Source: Massariosphaeria phaeospora (taxonomy: Eukaryota > Ascomycota > Dothideomycetes > Pleosporales). Taken from it: a stretch of 64,000 nt of DNA. Made by a program: the position numbers and the translations under genes. This document shows positions 10,082 through 23,177 of the stretch, one piece after another. The first letter of the stretch is position 1. Every line of letters starts with the position of its first letter. Location: assembly GCA_011032825.1 (NCBI GenBank), contig JAADJZ010000017.1:434001-498000 (forward strand). The letters are read 5' to 3'. The notes under the pieces are model-generated. The model searched no databases. It was not told where the DNA came from and was given only the letters and a program-made list of their open reading frames with translations.

Positions 10082-12872
10082 ATGTTCCGCAACCGGTTTG
10101 TCGGCCGTCCTGCTCTGCGGCGCGCGTTGCGCTCGCTGCAGACCTGTCATATCAGATGCATTGCTAACCAGACCCGCGCAGAGCCACTTCGCAGAAGCCG
10201 AACGAGGAGATGCTCCAGAACTTCAAGGCTGCATTTCCGTACATTGGCCAGGTTGCGCGCGCGCATTCTCTCAGCAACAATTCGGGGTCCTCGCTCACTG
10301 AGGCGCTCGATGTTGCCCACCATGCTCGGTACGTGCCTGCTCCCTCACCGCGCGCCTTCCCTGATGCGATGCACTGCCGGACGCGCGCCATTTTGTCTGC
10401 CCGACCACAGCGGCTCAACCGCGCCTTGAAAACCAGCTGATTCTAACTGCTACGCCGATGCAGACATTTTCCCGACCATGAAGACATCAAGGACCAGGAC
10501 CCAACACCGCGAGGAAGTGCCGAGCAATGGAGGTTCACCCCGTCTCTGCTCGACCCCAACAGCTTTTCTTTCGCATCCTTCGCCAACCAACCTCCGGGCT
10601 ACTACACGCCCACTCCCGGCGGCACCAACACTCTCTACCACAGCCAGGCCGGCGACCTGCACACGCCCGGGTTCAGCTTTGGTCTAGGCACTCCGCTGTC
10701 ATTGCCCACCTCCGAAGGCGGCGCGCATGCTGGTCAACCCGCCCCCAACGCTCACTTCCATGGCTTCAATCCGCAGGCTCTCAACGTCCATGAGCGTTTC
10801 CAGCAACACCCTAATCCCTTTGCACTCCCATCTCAGCATGGCCAGTCTTTTGCGCCGCATCAATTCTCACACCAGCCCTCGGCCTTCGAACATGCACCCC
10901 TCGCGCAAGCTCACGGAGACTCCCCAATGGCCAATGTATTGCCCGATGTTGAAATGCAGGAGCAGTCACCGCTGGCCACCTTTGCGCCCCAGCCTTTTGA
11001 AGGGAGCATGGCAACTCACATGACACTCCCGCCAAACCAAAAGTCAGTATTTCCAGCCTCGAGTCCATCTGACGCAGTTCAAGTAACAATACTGAACAAG
11101 CTTAGCTTCCGGTACCACGTTACACTGAACGCACCCACTGCTATGATCAAACATGCAGAGGAAATTCCAGTAACCTATCTCAACAAAGGCCAAGCCTACT
11201 CCGTCTCATTGGTCGACACTGCACCGAACCTAACTTCGTCGGCGCCTGTCAGGTATAGAACTTTTATTCGCATCTCTTTCGACGACGAGCAACAACGACA
11301 GCGTCCTGCATCTTGTTGGCAATTATGGAAGGAGGGCCGTGGCACCAATGAAGCCCATCAAAGAGGAGGACGCCTGCAGGCCGTTGAGTTCGTCGATCCT
11401 ACTCAAGTTGGCGGTGGCGATGCACAGGGACGACCGAAGGTGGAGCTGGAATCGGCCTCGTTCGATGGTTTCGTCGTTACATGGACACCTGTTCACAACG
11501 CTACCCCAGAGTGCTCCATTTCCGTACGGTTCAATTTCCTTTCAACTGACTTCAGTCATTCCAAGGGTGTCAAGGGGATACCAGTCCGATTATGTGCCAA
11601 GACCGAACTCCTCACAAGCGTACCCGGATCACCACGGGAGTCTGAGAAGGCTGAACTTTGTTACAGCAAAGTCAAGCTATTCCGCGATCACGGCGCCGAG
11701 CGAAAGTTGTCCAACGATGTCGCGCACGTGAAAAAAACTATCGATAAACTAAAACAGCAAATCGCCCAAGTGGAGTCTGGCCTGAAAGATTTTGGAAAGC
11801 GAAAGCGCAGCGGATCGATTTCGAAGGCTACTGCTAGCTCAAGACCAGGAAAAGTCCAAAAACATAAGAGGACGTGGTCCATGTCCTCAAATGAGGCCTC
11901 TGGGCATCGTCCCGCAGCCGAGGAGGACTTGCACACCAAACTAGCATCGCTCCAAGATATGTTCAGCTCCACCAGGCCCGTGAGCATTCTCTACCTCATA
12001 GGAGAAGAACCGGACGACCCCGATCTCCATCCAGTGCAACTCTCTGGTACCCCACAGGACTTATCCAAGATTGAGACAAACATGGACACTACAATGTGGG
12101 AGGGACAGAGTGCGCAAACTGGAGCAACATCCTCAGTCGTTTCGCCTACACCAAGCTCCCTATCGCTGCACTCTGAACACCGCCGAGGCTCTACATTCCA
12201 ACAACCAGTGCCTTTCCAACCACCATCTCGCATGTCATCGAATGACTGGCGCAGCCTACCCCAGACCGCAACAGGCGACCTTAAACCCGCGACAGCAGCC
12301 ATACCGGCCGGTTCTGATGTGCCAACAAAGGTGCAAAGACCCTATACCGACGATCATACCCTTTCTGGCTGGATCGAAGCTCTAGGCGTCGATCAGACAT
12401 ATCAGCCGCCACCCGAACCCATGTTAAAGCCAGGTACGTTCCGTTTATGCTTTCGAGTTTCGATAGATTATAGGCTAATTTTAGTGTCACCGTAGTCGCA
12501 TGTTTTTTTGTTCAACCCAGAATCGCGGGCAGACAGCCCGATGACAATTACTTCAGGGCCGTGTATTTGATGGAGCGAACCGTCAAATCACTTGTTTCTG
12601 GAATTGCGAGGAAAATCAACATTGAACCCACAATGGTCACCCGGACCATTCGCATTAACCAAAAAGGGAATCAGATTCTCATGGACGATGATGCCGTTCA
12701 GCATATGCATGAACAGCAGGACATGTCGGCCGAATTCTACGAGGTGACGCCACAGCTTCCGCCTATGAAACGAGAATGGGACGCTGGACCCACGGACATC
12801 CAGGTGGATGGCGATCTAGGAGCAATCGAGAACGTGAACTCGACCGGATACGAGCTCCGACTCCTCTTCTAA
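10082..12872 (+). CDS. CP2/grainyhead-type transcription factor
   Basis: CDS join(10082..10095,10182..10328,10464..12433,12496..12872), 835 residues. The first coding exon is 14 nt (MFRN plus two bases). Introns are 86, 135 and 62 nt with CTAAC-like branches, and all joins are in frame. Residues ~1-250 are Pro/Gln/His/Ser-rich. Residues ~255-465 form the CP2 DNA-binding domain, with the recognisable segments YRTFIRISFDDEQQRQRP and CWQLWKEGRG. A short basic helix (KRKRSGS) and a disordered linker follow. The last ~125 residues, starting VACFFVQPRIAGRQPDDNYF across the last junction, form the dimerisation region. Fungal members act in the nucleus and have been linked to cell-wall remodelling and conidial separation. 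The long upstream region suggests complex control. Confidence 0.85.
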
Positions 12873-15800
12873 TCGCCTAACGTCGGCCTCGAACTTAATG
12901 ACCATATCTAATGACCTGTACTATTCGTACACGCAAAGCGCTGGCTAGTCGCTTTTTCCGATACTTCATATTGGCCGATGCCCTTTCAGCTAGGCGTTGA
13001 ACCTTTTTATCCTTCCAAGATACCACAACTCTTTCTGAGCCTTTCTATACATCTCCTTAGTCGACTTGTTTTACGATACCCATTACCTTTTGACAGTTGA
13101 ATTTCACATTTGGATTTAGTCTGGCGGAGGACACGCGTGCACCAAACTAGCGTCTCGTTGGCATTAAATCACTACGTATACATGAAGAGCAGCGCTTTAA
13201 AAAATAATGGTGGACATACACGCATGGTCGTTCTAGTAAGGGAGGGATGGGTCTTCTTTCGATGCTATGAGCCTTTTTCGCTGAAAGCATCTGCTTTCCA
13301 CAGACAATTGTTGAAGGTACCACGCACGCAGTTCTTTCAATTCGTCTTTGTTTACTTGTCCTTAAGACTCTAATTCAATCCTGTTCGGTTGTCTGGTCTT
13401 GGACCACATCGGAAATTACCACGCTTCTACTTGTACTACCTCTCGCGATGTCTGGCGCGACTCGTTTTCATTGCCATCGATATTGACATGCCATGCTCAG
13501 CTTCACCGGTCCAGTTCAGGGCGTACTTCTGCCGTAACTGTTCGATATACCAAGCCCAGCCCGTGGCATGCGGACATTCTGGAAGGCGATTTGACTTTGC
13601 TCGGCGCATATTGCTCACGATCAGAACCCTTCGCAATACCTGCTACCCCTGCGTTAGACCGCCTGCGAGTCGACGCCATTCGGCGTTTTGCCGGGTCGAT
13701 AGCGTCGCCCAATCGAAGCCACACACATGGCATCTACAGTCATCATCGCACCTGCGTTGGGGATGGGCGACTTCAGACACCTATGCCATGCCGCGCCATC
13801 ACCCAAGCCCTTTCAAACGTCGACGAAAGCCGTTTAGCCCTGGAAACGCTACAGCTGCTGGATAGAGAACAGCGGCGTTCTGCACTCTTCGGCCCGTCTC
13901 GAGCACGCACTGAGAAATGCCTTTCCCCGGTCCTGCGGGACTCGGACATTTGACTGGTTAGCAGCCTTCCGCAGTAGTCTAGTGGCTTTAGTTGCTTTGC
14001 CCGGCGGGCATCGCAATGGGGATTCTGCAGCTACGGTTTGGGACTCCGGAGCTTGTCGTCACTGTATATGCACGCACTGACGAATTGCGGACCCGATACG
14101 CGAAAAGCGCGAGGAATCGTCAATTTGCCAGCGCAATTAGTCCCATATTATTTCCTTGGACCCTATCCTATCCTATCCAAACGGTTCGCGCTGCCTCACT
14201 TGACGCGACGCGCTGAGCCCTGGCGTCTGGGACAGCCTTGTCTGATTTTTTGTTTCATGTCGTTGTATTTATTGATGGCGTGCCGGACAGCTGTCAAGCA
14301 CAGCTCACCGCATGTAACGGCTGCAGCTTGAGCCATTGTGGCGCACAGGGTCAGCAGCCAATTGGGCCTCCAGATCAGATCAGATCAGATTTTCTCTACC
14401 AGAAAATGCGACACGAAGGTATGCAGGACAATGAATCAGACCGCCAGATGTTGCCGCAAAACAAATACTTGTGTGTACCACGAATTACATTCAAGTTCGG
14501 ACCGAAAGGCGCGCCTTAGCCACACTCGCTACCAAAGATTTTTCGAGCTCGAAATCAGCTATGCCAGGCACACGCCGCTGGCTCTTGGAATTCTACAGTA
14601 GCTGGTAGCGCCATCGATCAGCCACGAACGATGGCGTCTCCCGTCTTGTGTGTCGAAACGGGAAGGGAAGGGAAGGGAAGGGAAGGGGAATAGACGCTTT
14701 GGCCCGCTGTCGCTCGTAGCGCGTTCCACAGTCGTTCTTTATTCACATTTAAAATTACATAGATGTCGATGTCAACAGTAAGACGGTTTCGGCGTGGTTC
14801 ACCAAATGCTTTGCAAATGGTTCCGTGGATACGGAGTACCTATTATTGCCAGAAACAAACTCTGCGTGTGGAAGCGCGCGCTCAGCTCAGCTCAAGACCA
14901 TCGTGGACCCCGACGACAAAAATTGAATTGGCGCCGACTATCTATCCAGCGGGAGCACGACAGTGGACACGAGTAACGGAGGGGCATTTTCTTATTCAAA
15001 TCACTATTCCTGGAAAAAGTCGGCTGCAACAAAAGATTCTAGTCCAGACTCCAAACGTCGATCCGCTTGCTCGGGCATCGATCTACAGGATCAGCATGGG
15101 CATTCCCGTACTCGCGATACGGAGAATCATGCCACTGTGGCGAGACTTGCCGTTAGCTGTGGCTCTTGTGGCAGGTGGGAAGGCTCGAGGCTTATCATTC
15201 CTGCGCCACTGTGGCTCCCGACCCTCGTGGTTGGTGGTGTTCTGATGCGGAGAAACGCTTAGTGAGTGATCAACGCCACAGCCTGCTACTCTTAACTAAC
15301 CCCAACGGTGCACATACGTGTACAATTCGCCACTCCCGTCACCGTGAACGAAAGCTCCCTCCCTTGGTGTTTGTTCCACGAGTGACGGAGAAATTCTCCA
15401 TAGCCTACCCCAAATTGTTTCTGTTGCTATGAGCAGATGCTATCCCGCAGTTCACTTCCATTTTTGGGATAGCGGCCCCCTCAGCCTCCCTCCCGACGAT
15501 CTTGCTCCTCTTCGTACATACTAGCCAAGCCTGCTCTGCTCGCTGACGACAACTCCTGACGAGAAAACGTGGAATTAAGCTTCTACGCTGCCTGTCCCTA
15601 GCTCGCTCGCATGCGGGGACCTGAACTGCACTGAAACTGAACTGGGGGAAATGCGCCCGTTCTCCAAATGCACTGCCACGATTGGTCTGGCCCGGCCATG
15701 GACTGGCGACCTGCAGCACTGAAAATCTTCGCAGCGGACGGAGAACAGTGAGGCTTGCGCGTCCAGTCGTCGGTGTCTGAGAACGTGCGGTAGGTATCGC

Positions 15801-18800
15801 GCACGCCGTGGGCTGCCCAGTCGGGTACTTGCGCAGGAGTACAGTGACTCGCTTCGCTGTGCACTTTGCGACGACTGGTGCGGGTGCGGCTGCGGCTGCG
15901 GGTGCGGCTGTCGGTGAGTTGAGTTGGTGGTCTCGCTGATGCCCTTTGATTTGAGCACATGCATTTTCCAGTCCAGTTCAGTCCTTCCCCTTATACTTTC
16001 TGCTGATTTCTTGCGCCTTGGTTTGTCTTGCGATGAACATTTCATCACAGTCTGCGACCTATGTTCCCGGTCATTGATTGCTCTAATAATGTACACATAC
16101 CTTTCTAGCACGTCTTAATAGGTTGCGATTTCTCCGTCTATGTACCACACCATTCTACGAACATACATTAGACAAAAGACTACGCTATCTACTTACAGTA
16201 TCGCTCATCGAAGCTCGCATTGCCTAGCTTAGTCTACCTTTGTAAGTAAATCAATCACGCACCCTCTCGACGCGGACGGAAGGCGGGGTACCTACAACTC
16301 TCGTCCTCCCAGCTCTGCTCCATCCCGTACGTACCACCTAGTTCTGAACAGGCGGTGCGCCAAACGGATCACAACGGGTTCTCGCAACTCTCTGTCTCTC
16401 GTCGGAATCGTACACCGAGCCGGGTTCACGGCATCTTTGCAACATGGGGAAACTCCGGACATCGAGCCATGGACATTGACATGTCCACACACTACACTGC
16501 ACCGTCGTCAGATCTCCAAAATCTACCCCACCCTGTCGATAATGATCGCACACTATTAAGCTTAAAACTCGCCAGAAGGATGCGGATAATGCATGCATGC
16601 TGCTGCGGCATTTTCCCTCCCTAGCCACACCTTACCCGGTCCTCCAACACTGGACGTGATTCACAATTCCCATCACATCACATCGCGTTTTTTATCCTGG
16701 GTAATATCGATGACCCTCGAGTGCGCTGGCAGCCTGCCGATTGGCCGCGCGAGCGTTCTAGACCGAACTTATGCTGGCTCGTAGCTGGCTCGCTTAACGC
16801 TACGGCGTGCTGTGCTGCACAAACCGATGCGGCGGGGATTCATATCTGGGTGCTGCTCGAATGATCGGACAATCTGTCTGCAGGTGTGAGGTAAGGTGAT
16901 TGTGTTTGTTAGCGGTGCGGGGGATGTGTTTCATGTTCATGAGCGTGCCGGCGCGGTGGGATGATGATGAGCTGAGGTCGCACTCTATCATCATTCTATC
17001 ATTATGAGGGGATGGAGATGGAGATGCGAGGATCGACGTCAAGCAGAGTGAAGGTTTGGTCAGCGTGACGCGGAGCCGACGCTTCCTTTTTCTTCTCGAC
17101 TTGCCAGAGGCGTGCAGAGTCTACGTATGACACGACTGTTCGTCGGCGTGGGGAGCCCGGAGACGTCGCGGATGCGCCCGTCCGTGAGCGGGGTATGTAT
17201 CCGGAATGGAATCACGATTGGGACTCGTGGGAGTGGGATGGGATGCGGAATCTGCTCACCCGCATGCTACGCTGCAGCTCAGCTCAGCTCAACTCAACTC
17301 AACTCCCCTTGTAACACACACACACACTACGATGCACGCACGTCTCATGGAACACTGCCGATTGGTTGGACATAACATACCGAGCATGCAATGCAGAGGA
17401 GCCACGTTGAGAGACACAGGGGGCCCGCGCGGCGCATATGTACAGCGCATCTAGTATGTCGATCTTTGTTTCGCATCGTCTGATGGTATGGTATTGTCAC
17501 GGCACGCACGGCACGTCACGCCAGGGTATGGGAAGAGCATCGGAAGAGCATCGGAAGAGCATCGGGTGATTCGGCGTCAGTCAGTCAATCGGGCCACATT
17601 GCTGTTGATGGAATACTTACAGTACTTTCAGCTTATGGGCGAGCAGAACATGTGAAAGAAAAGCGAATAACGGGAGGCAAGCCGCTGATAGCATGGTCCC
17701 GACCCAGCAGCAGCAGAACCGCGAGTATCTCGCATCATCCTATCCTATCGAACCCCGTATCTCTCTCTCCATCAACCGCCCGCACATAAGTTTCCTTCAA
17801 CGCCGGCAAAACCGGCGAACACTGAAAACCGTCTCTTCCAAGCGTACTTGGATTCTGTGTCAGAGTAGGTCATGGGAGGCTGGTAGGAGCGGAGCCATCA
17901 GTGTGGAACATCATGCACAGCATTCCTGCTTCTTTCTTTGCGCCTTTCAGGACAGGACGGATGTCACTGCACAAAGAAGAAATAGCGTGTTGGCGAGTAA
18001 AGGAGAGTGCAGACTACTGTATGTATACACTTGTGGTGTTCGCGGAGGACTGCTTGTAAGTAAGTAGACTTGTCGTTTTGCCAGGACTTGTGCGAGGAGT
18101 TGTATCCGCATGGAATATCTGATATGAAGCATCTCGAGATGAGCGAGATGTGGCGACTTGGCAGGTAGGCAGAGTCGCCCCTTGAGTCGCCGGGAAGATC
18201 TATCTTAACAAGAGGTTCTCTCTTAACTCTAGTAGGTTTTTTATTATCTACTACCAAGTAGTAAACTCTTAGCATCTGCTCTTGCGTATTTGATGCTATC
18301 TGTCTTCAAGTACTGTCTATTCAATGCTTCAACGAATACTACAAGGTTATGTAACAAGGCTGTATTCGTTAACTTTGGGTTTCTGTAGGAGGTGTAGATA
18401 AGCAGTGTGCGTATGCGTACGTACGTATACGGTACGTCGAACCAGATACCCCAGGCAGAAAACTATCACCTAATCGCGTAACAGATACAGCTATAAGTGT
18501 AGCTAAGACAGATATAGTAACGAGGTTCGTACGTAGGCTAAGAGGACATCGAACTAAGAGTCTTGCAAGCTAAGCTATTTACCTCTCTCTCTTTCTTTCT
18601 CTTCAATTGAACCCCGTCTAACTAACGCATACCCATCTCTCTTATTCGCTACTCGACTAGATATCATCACGTTATTGGAGGCGTTAGGTGCGTAGGACTG
18701 CTTTCAGATAGACATGTTTAGTAAGGGTAGAGAGTAGGAGGGAATAGGAGTAATAGGTATATCTAGAATTTGGGTTGACCAAGAGACATCTTTGAGGTTG

Positions 18801-19467
18801 CTGGGGTTTTTACGGGATTGCATAGAATAGAATAGGAAGAATCTTTTGTGGCGACGACGACGAATGAGACAAGGCGCGAGCAAGGGAAATTGGACTGCGA
18901 ATGTACAATACACATTGTGTGAGCGCGGCTGGCTGGCTGGCTAGCTGCAAGGTTGTTGTAGTGTTGATTGAGACTGCTTCGATGGGAAGGTGAATCTGGA
19001 AACTCGCTGCTAGCTATGTATGTATGTAGGTAGCTGTGCCTTACTATACATAATAGATAGGTATTTATTGGCTTACTTCGGTCCCGCCGATGACCGCAAC
19101 CTGTTCCAATCACGAACAGCATAAATCTTTTGTGTTAAAAATCTTTTGAATCACGACTTTATGTGTAAACGAAGTTGCAGGGGGCTTTGTACTTCTATCT
19201 TTTGGCTTTGGCGCTTTTTTTAAAAAAACCACAATTGGCTTACTTACTGTAGTGGTGTAGGCACATGGACTACGCAAGATAAAACAGGGGCAAGGAAAAG
19301 ACGTGGGACTGACTGTGTATATGTCCATGTCCGCTAGCTAAGACTGACTATTAAAGGGATGTAATGGACGCCAATGCAATGCAACGCAACGCAACGCAAC
19401 ACAACGCAATATTTGACTCCGTAGGAAAAACATGGAAAACAGAGAGTGGATCGGACCCACAACTCGC
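12873..19467. other. 6.6 kb gene-poor region
   Basis: No gene is recognised. The longest ORFs (13399-13953 plus, 184 codons; 15575-16111 minus, 178 codons) have biased, unstructured translations, no domain and no supporting introns. Simple repeats are scattered through it: GGGAA at about 14660-14688, GATCA at 14375-14392, GGTGCG/GGCTGCG near 15880-15910, CTCAG/CTCAA at 17275-17305 and GGAAGAGCATC at 17530-17562. From about 18200 to 18700 the DNA is visibly richer in A+T, with TAG/TAC words, and could be decayed mobile-element sequence. Confidence 0.4.
14656..14690. repeat. GGGAA microsatellite
   Basis: About five tandem GGGAA units in a gene-poor region. No coding context is seen. Confidence 0.8.
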
Positions 19468-20642
19468 TCAACACCCCCGTTCCCCTTTCCCCTCCCCACA
19501 CCTCTCCGTCTCACGATGCTCATGATAAATCGCACACCGACTCCACCGCCACGGCTTACAACTCTCCCACTTCCTCCCCGTCGCCCACCTCGCATCACCC
19601 CCCTCCACGCCACCCTTCGCCAACCTATCAATCTCCTCCCTCTGTCTTGCAAACACTTCGTCCTCGCCGCCCACCGCGCGCCTCCCCCCAACCCCAACCC
19701 CAACCCCCGGCCTCCCATCCTCCCACCCAGCAACTCCCACCCCACCCCTCACACACGCCCTACACCACGCCGCCCCACACCCCAAACACCTCACCGCGCC
19801 CTCACGGACCCCCAAAACCCCCCTGCACTCCTCGCACGCGCGCACGCTCGCCCAGTCTACAGGACACCAGCCCACTAAGCGGTGCCGCTGCATAGCGGCC
19901 TCACACGGCCTCTTCAGCCTGACGCACAGATCGCGCAGGAAGCCCGCGTGCCAGCGGTCCTGATGGCTATCCAGCAGACGGTCCGTCTTCTTAAACGCAA
20001 ACAAGTCCAGCACCAGGCTATGCAGCGGGGAATCCGTGCGCGGCAGCGCCGTGTACAGCAGACGCGTGTCGGACGGCGTGAGCACGCTGTTGGTGCGGTC
20101 GGCGAGCGCGGCGATGACGTCGATGACGGAGTTGCGCAGGCCCTCGATGCAGAGGCGGTCGGCCAGCATGTAGAGGTGCAGGAGCGTGTAGTAGGCGGGT
20201 TTGCCGTCTTTGAAGGGCACGGGCGAGATGTGCGAGGTGTAGAGCCAGGATAGGGCCAGGGCGAAGGTGTCGGCGTGGAGGTCCGGGAGCGTGATGGATT
20301 GCGACGTCGATTCGAGGAAGGGGCCGGTGAGCGCGGCGCGGAAGAAGGGGGATGCGTTGATCAGGAGGTGTGTGTGGATGTCGAAAGGCGTTGAGGAGGG
20401 TCCGACTAGGACTTTTGAGGTTGTGGTTAGGTTGTGTGTTGTTGGGCTGTGGGTGGATATTGGTTAGCTGGGTGTTCGGTAGGTAGGAAATGGTGTGGAG
20501 TTGTGAGACTAAGGAGTCTTCTGAAGCCATGCATGCCCCTTAGAATGTAAGCGTACCTGACCGACCGACTCCGCGCCCCATGCCCCGTATACGCCGCCGC
20601 CCCAGTGGCGCTCGGAATGCCTAGCTCCGACAATCGCGTCAT
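19468..20642 (-). CDS. BTB/POZ domain protein with C-terminal cysteine cluster
   Basis: CDS complement(join(19468..20446,20557..20642)), 354 residues. The large exon encodes a BTB fold (FDIHTHLLINASPFFRAALT, then ITLPDLHADTFALALSWLYT, then a helix ADRLCIEGLRNSVIDVI) over residues ~35-150. The 110 nt intron has an AG/GTACGC donor, a GCTAAC branch and a CACAG acceptor. It joins a short N-terminal exon starting at ATG 20642 in matching phase. The small first exon is inferred; ATG 20530 is in the wrong frame for the BTB exon. After the BTB region comes a Cys cluster CEEC-x12-CLGC-x4-CRAC (residues ~220-250), a possible small zinc ribbon, then a Gly/Val-rich tail. BTB proteins often recruit partners to cullin-3 ligases; this role is not shown here. 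Confidence 0.65.
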
Positions 20643-21444
20643 ATCTTCCCTTGCGTCAAGCCAACTCCAAGAGTAAACTTTCAAACGAACGACTTTTTCT
20701 CAACGAGTGCGACCACACGGGATCAACAAAAAGACAGATAGTTCTGAAACTCAGCAAACGTCAATACGGGCTACCAGATGAGAGCAGCGACAGCAGTCGG
20801 CGTCCAATTTGAGTGAGCATCGACACCCCATCCGCACGCGGAAGTCTTTGACGCCGAGAAATGTTGCTGTGGAATGTGCTCCTCTCCATAAGACAGCCCG
20901 CCGAATCCGTTGTCTCCCCATGTCCACCAGCACATCGGACGCGCGCAGCTCACCGTTCTTTGTTTTCCTGTCCTGGCTCGAGCAAACAAAGATGCCGGAA
21001 GCGGGCGAGCACAGCCAACGCAGCACCCATTCATACGACAACGAAGACAGAAGGAATCGAAGTTTGCCATGTGAATTTTTTTAATAAGGAAGAGCTTTTA
21101 CAGATTGCCGAGTGGCCTGCGACTGGTCGGCCCATAGGCGGACGCCATGCCAGATTAACCACAAGAGTATCGACACATCAAACCTCCCGCTCTTTTCGAG
21201 TTGAAAGGAAAAAATCGACATCCCTAAACCATCCAGACGTGCATGTGCAAGTCGATATTTGAAGGCAGGCCAGAGGACCCGAAACCATAGAATACAGCTG
21301 GAAGATACCCGTGACACCATACCAAATACGCCATGCTACCATGCGAAGAGGCAGATAAAGAAAAGTGAGTCTAGCTTACTTACGTCAAGTACCGTGGACC
21401 GGTAAATGAAAAGTTGCTTGGCGACTTGACGACATGCGGCTCCT
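20643..21444. other. Intergenic region upstream of the BTB gene
   Basis: 802 bp holding the BTB gene promoter and the 3' UTR of the KH-protein gene. No credible ORF or RNA gene is seen. Confidence 0.4.
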
Positions 21445-23177
21445 TTAAATCCGATGCTTCTCCGACTCTGCACACAATTAGCTTCAGAAGCAACAAGTAG
21501 CTCTGAGGGAGTCTTACCGAGGCGCGAATAAAGCATGTACAGTGCCATCTGGTTACACTCCTGAGTTCCCGTGATGGTGACGAGACGCTCGCTGTGATTT
21601 TCAGTAGGCTCATTAATCTTAATGACACTACCACTAAGAGAACGGATCTCATTAATCTTCGCACCCCCTTTGCCGATAATAGCGCCGACCATATCGTTGG
21701 GGATATAGATTTGTTGCGTCAAAGGCTGTGGGGGTCAGGGTCAGCACTTGTCTCAAATATGGAGGCTATCAAGCCCATCTCCGTGAGATCGTCTAAGATT
21801 TCATCGTCCGACATGGTCGGAGATGCCGGAATCACACAAGAGAAGGGCTTGATCGCCTCTGGGGGACATACTTGGCCAGGCACCGCCATTGGGCCTGCAT
21901 TCGGAACCGGGCCACTGTGTGCGACAGGTGCAACGGTCGGTTGTCCAGCATAGGGTCCCTGATGCGGTGCGGAGTGTCCACCATAACCACCACGGGCAGG
22001 CGAACCAGCTCCATAGGGGGTCATTTGTTGACCACCGTAGGATGGCTGGGGCGCATGACCACCATGCATATTCGGCATGCCATAGCTACCAGAGGGCCCG
22101 CGCTGAGCTGGGTGCTGCTGTCGTCGGAACTGCTCAGGCTGGGCGTATTGACCTCCAGCAGGTTGGGGGACATAAGGTTGGACAGACATGCCACCGGGAA
22201 CAACGTTAGCTGTGGTTCCGGTGCGCGTGGCGTACTGAGAGGCGGCCGGTCCACCAAAGCGCTCGGTCAGCTGCTCTACCAAAGTTTGGGCGACGTAGTA
22301 AACGGCAATATGAACAGCATCCGCTACACCAAGCACGACGAGTGAGCGCTCACCAGAGTTAGGGAGTAAGGTATCGGACGCATTCAACTTCGCATTCGAG
22401 GCCTCCTGGATCTCGCGGATGCGGACACCAGCTTTGCCGATAATAGAACCAATGAGGATGTGTGGGATCAACAAGCGCATGGGATAGGCCTTTGACGCCG
22501 AGGTTGAAGGTTGCTCAAGATCCTCCTGGTTGAGAGTGCGGACAATGAGACCGAAAGCCTGACCAGTTAGCACCCACGTGCGTTAAGAAGTAGGGATGTC
22601 GATAACTTACCTTGGAGACTGCGTCGACTTGCCCACTCACTGTCAAGATACGCTCAACGGAGCCCTTGGCCCAATCAGAGATGGTGCACTTGGCGCCCGA
22701 GAGATGGCGGATCTGGGTTACGTTTTCGCCAGACCTGCCGATGATGGTGGCTGCCTCGCCGCTGCCAATGCAAGCACGAAGATGAAGCCAGTTGGTCTCG
22801 TCTACGTGCTGAGAGTGCGAGCCGGAACGGCCGTTAGCGCCAGATGTGGACTGAATTGGCTGAGTGTCAAGGACGTGGTGAATGACAAGGGGCGCATCTG
22901 GGACCACGGTGTCGGCCTGGTGAGTCTCGGTTCCGTTCTGCGTCGTCGCGTCGGCAACCGTCTCAGCCTCGACATCGGGCTTGGCGTCCTCAGCAGCGAT
23001 GCTCTCAGCTTTGACGGGCTCGGCAGTTTCAATCTCCTCTGCGCTGGCCTCATCCTTCACCATCTTGTCCAGAGCCGGGCGCTTGGCATCAGGCTGGTCA
23101 TTGGGGCCGGCGGGCGACGACGGTTCCTCGAGAGGGCGCTTGGCGGAGCCAGCAACGATGGTCGGAGATGCAGACAT
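21445..23177 (-). CDS. Triple-KH RNA-binding protein (Pbp2/Hek2-Khd1 type)
   Basis: CDS complement(join(21445..21467,21518..21725,21872..22558,22611..23177)), 494 residues. Introns of 50, 146 and 52 nt have GTAAGA/GTATGT/GTAAGT donors, and all phases agree. ATG 23177 (MSASPTIVAG) is preferred; an in-frame GTG further upstream is ignored. After an acidic, disordered N-terminus come KH1 (GxxG loop IIGRSGENV), KH2 (IIGKAGVRI), a Gly/Tyr/Gln/Pro-rich linker and KH3 (IIGKGGAKI), then a short end LGESEKHRI typical of this fungal family. Three spaced KH domains match yeast Pbp2 and Hek2 and the PCBP type, which bind C-rich mRNA and act in mRNA localisation, translation or telomere-linked functions. 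The gene shares a 756 bp divergent upstream region with the Fta4-like gene. Confidence 0.88.

Noticed and set aside
12434..12520. CAACCCAG acceptor at 12520 for the last CP2 intron
   Set aside because: It gives the wrong frame and drops the conserved VACFFVQPRI segment; the acceptor at 12495 keeps both.
20447..20530. ATG 20530 as the start of the BTB protein
   Set aside because: Its frame does not match the BTB exon and no donor of the right phase follows; the exon starting at 20642 fits with a normal intron.
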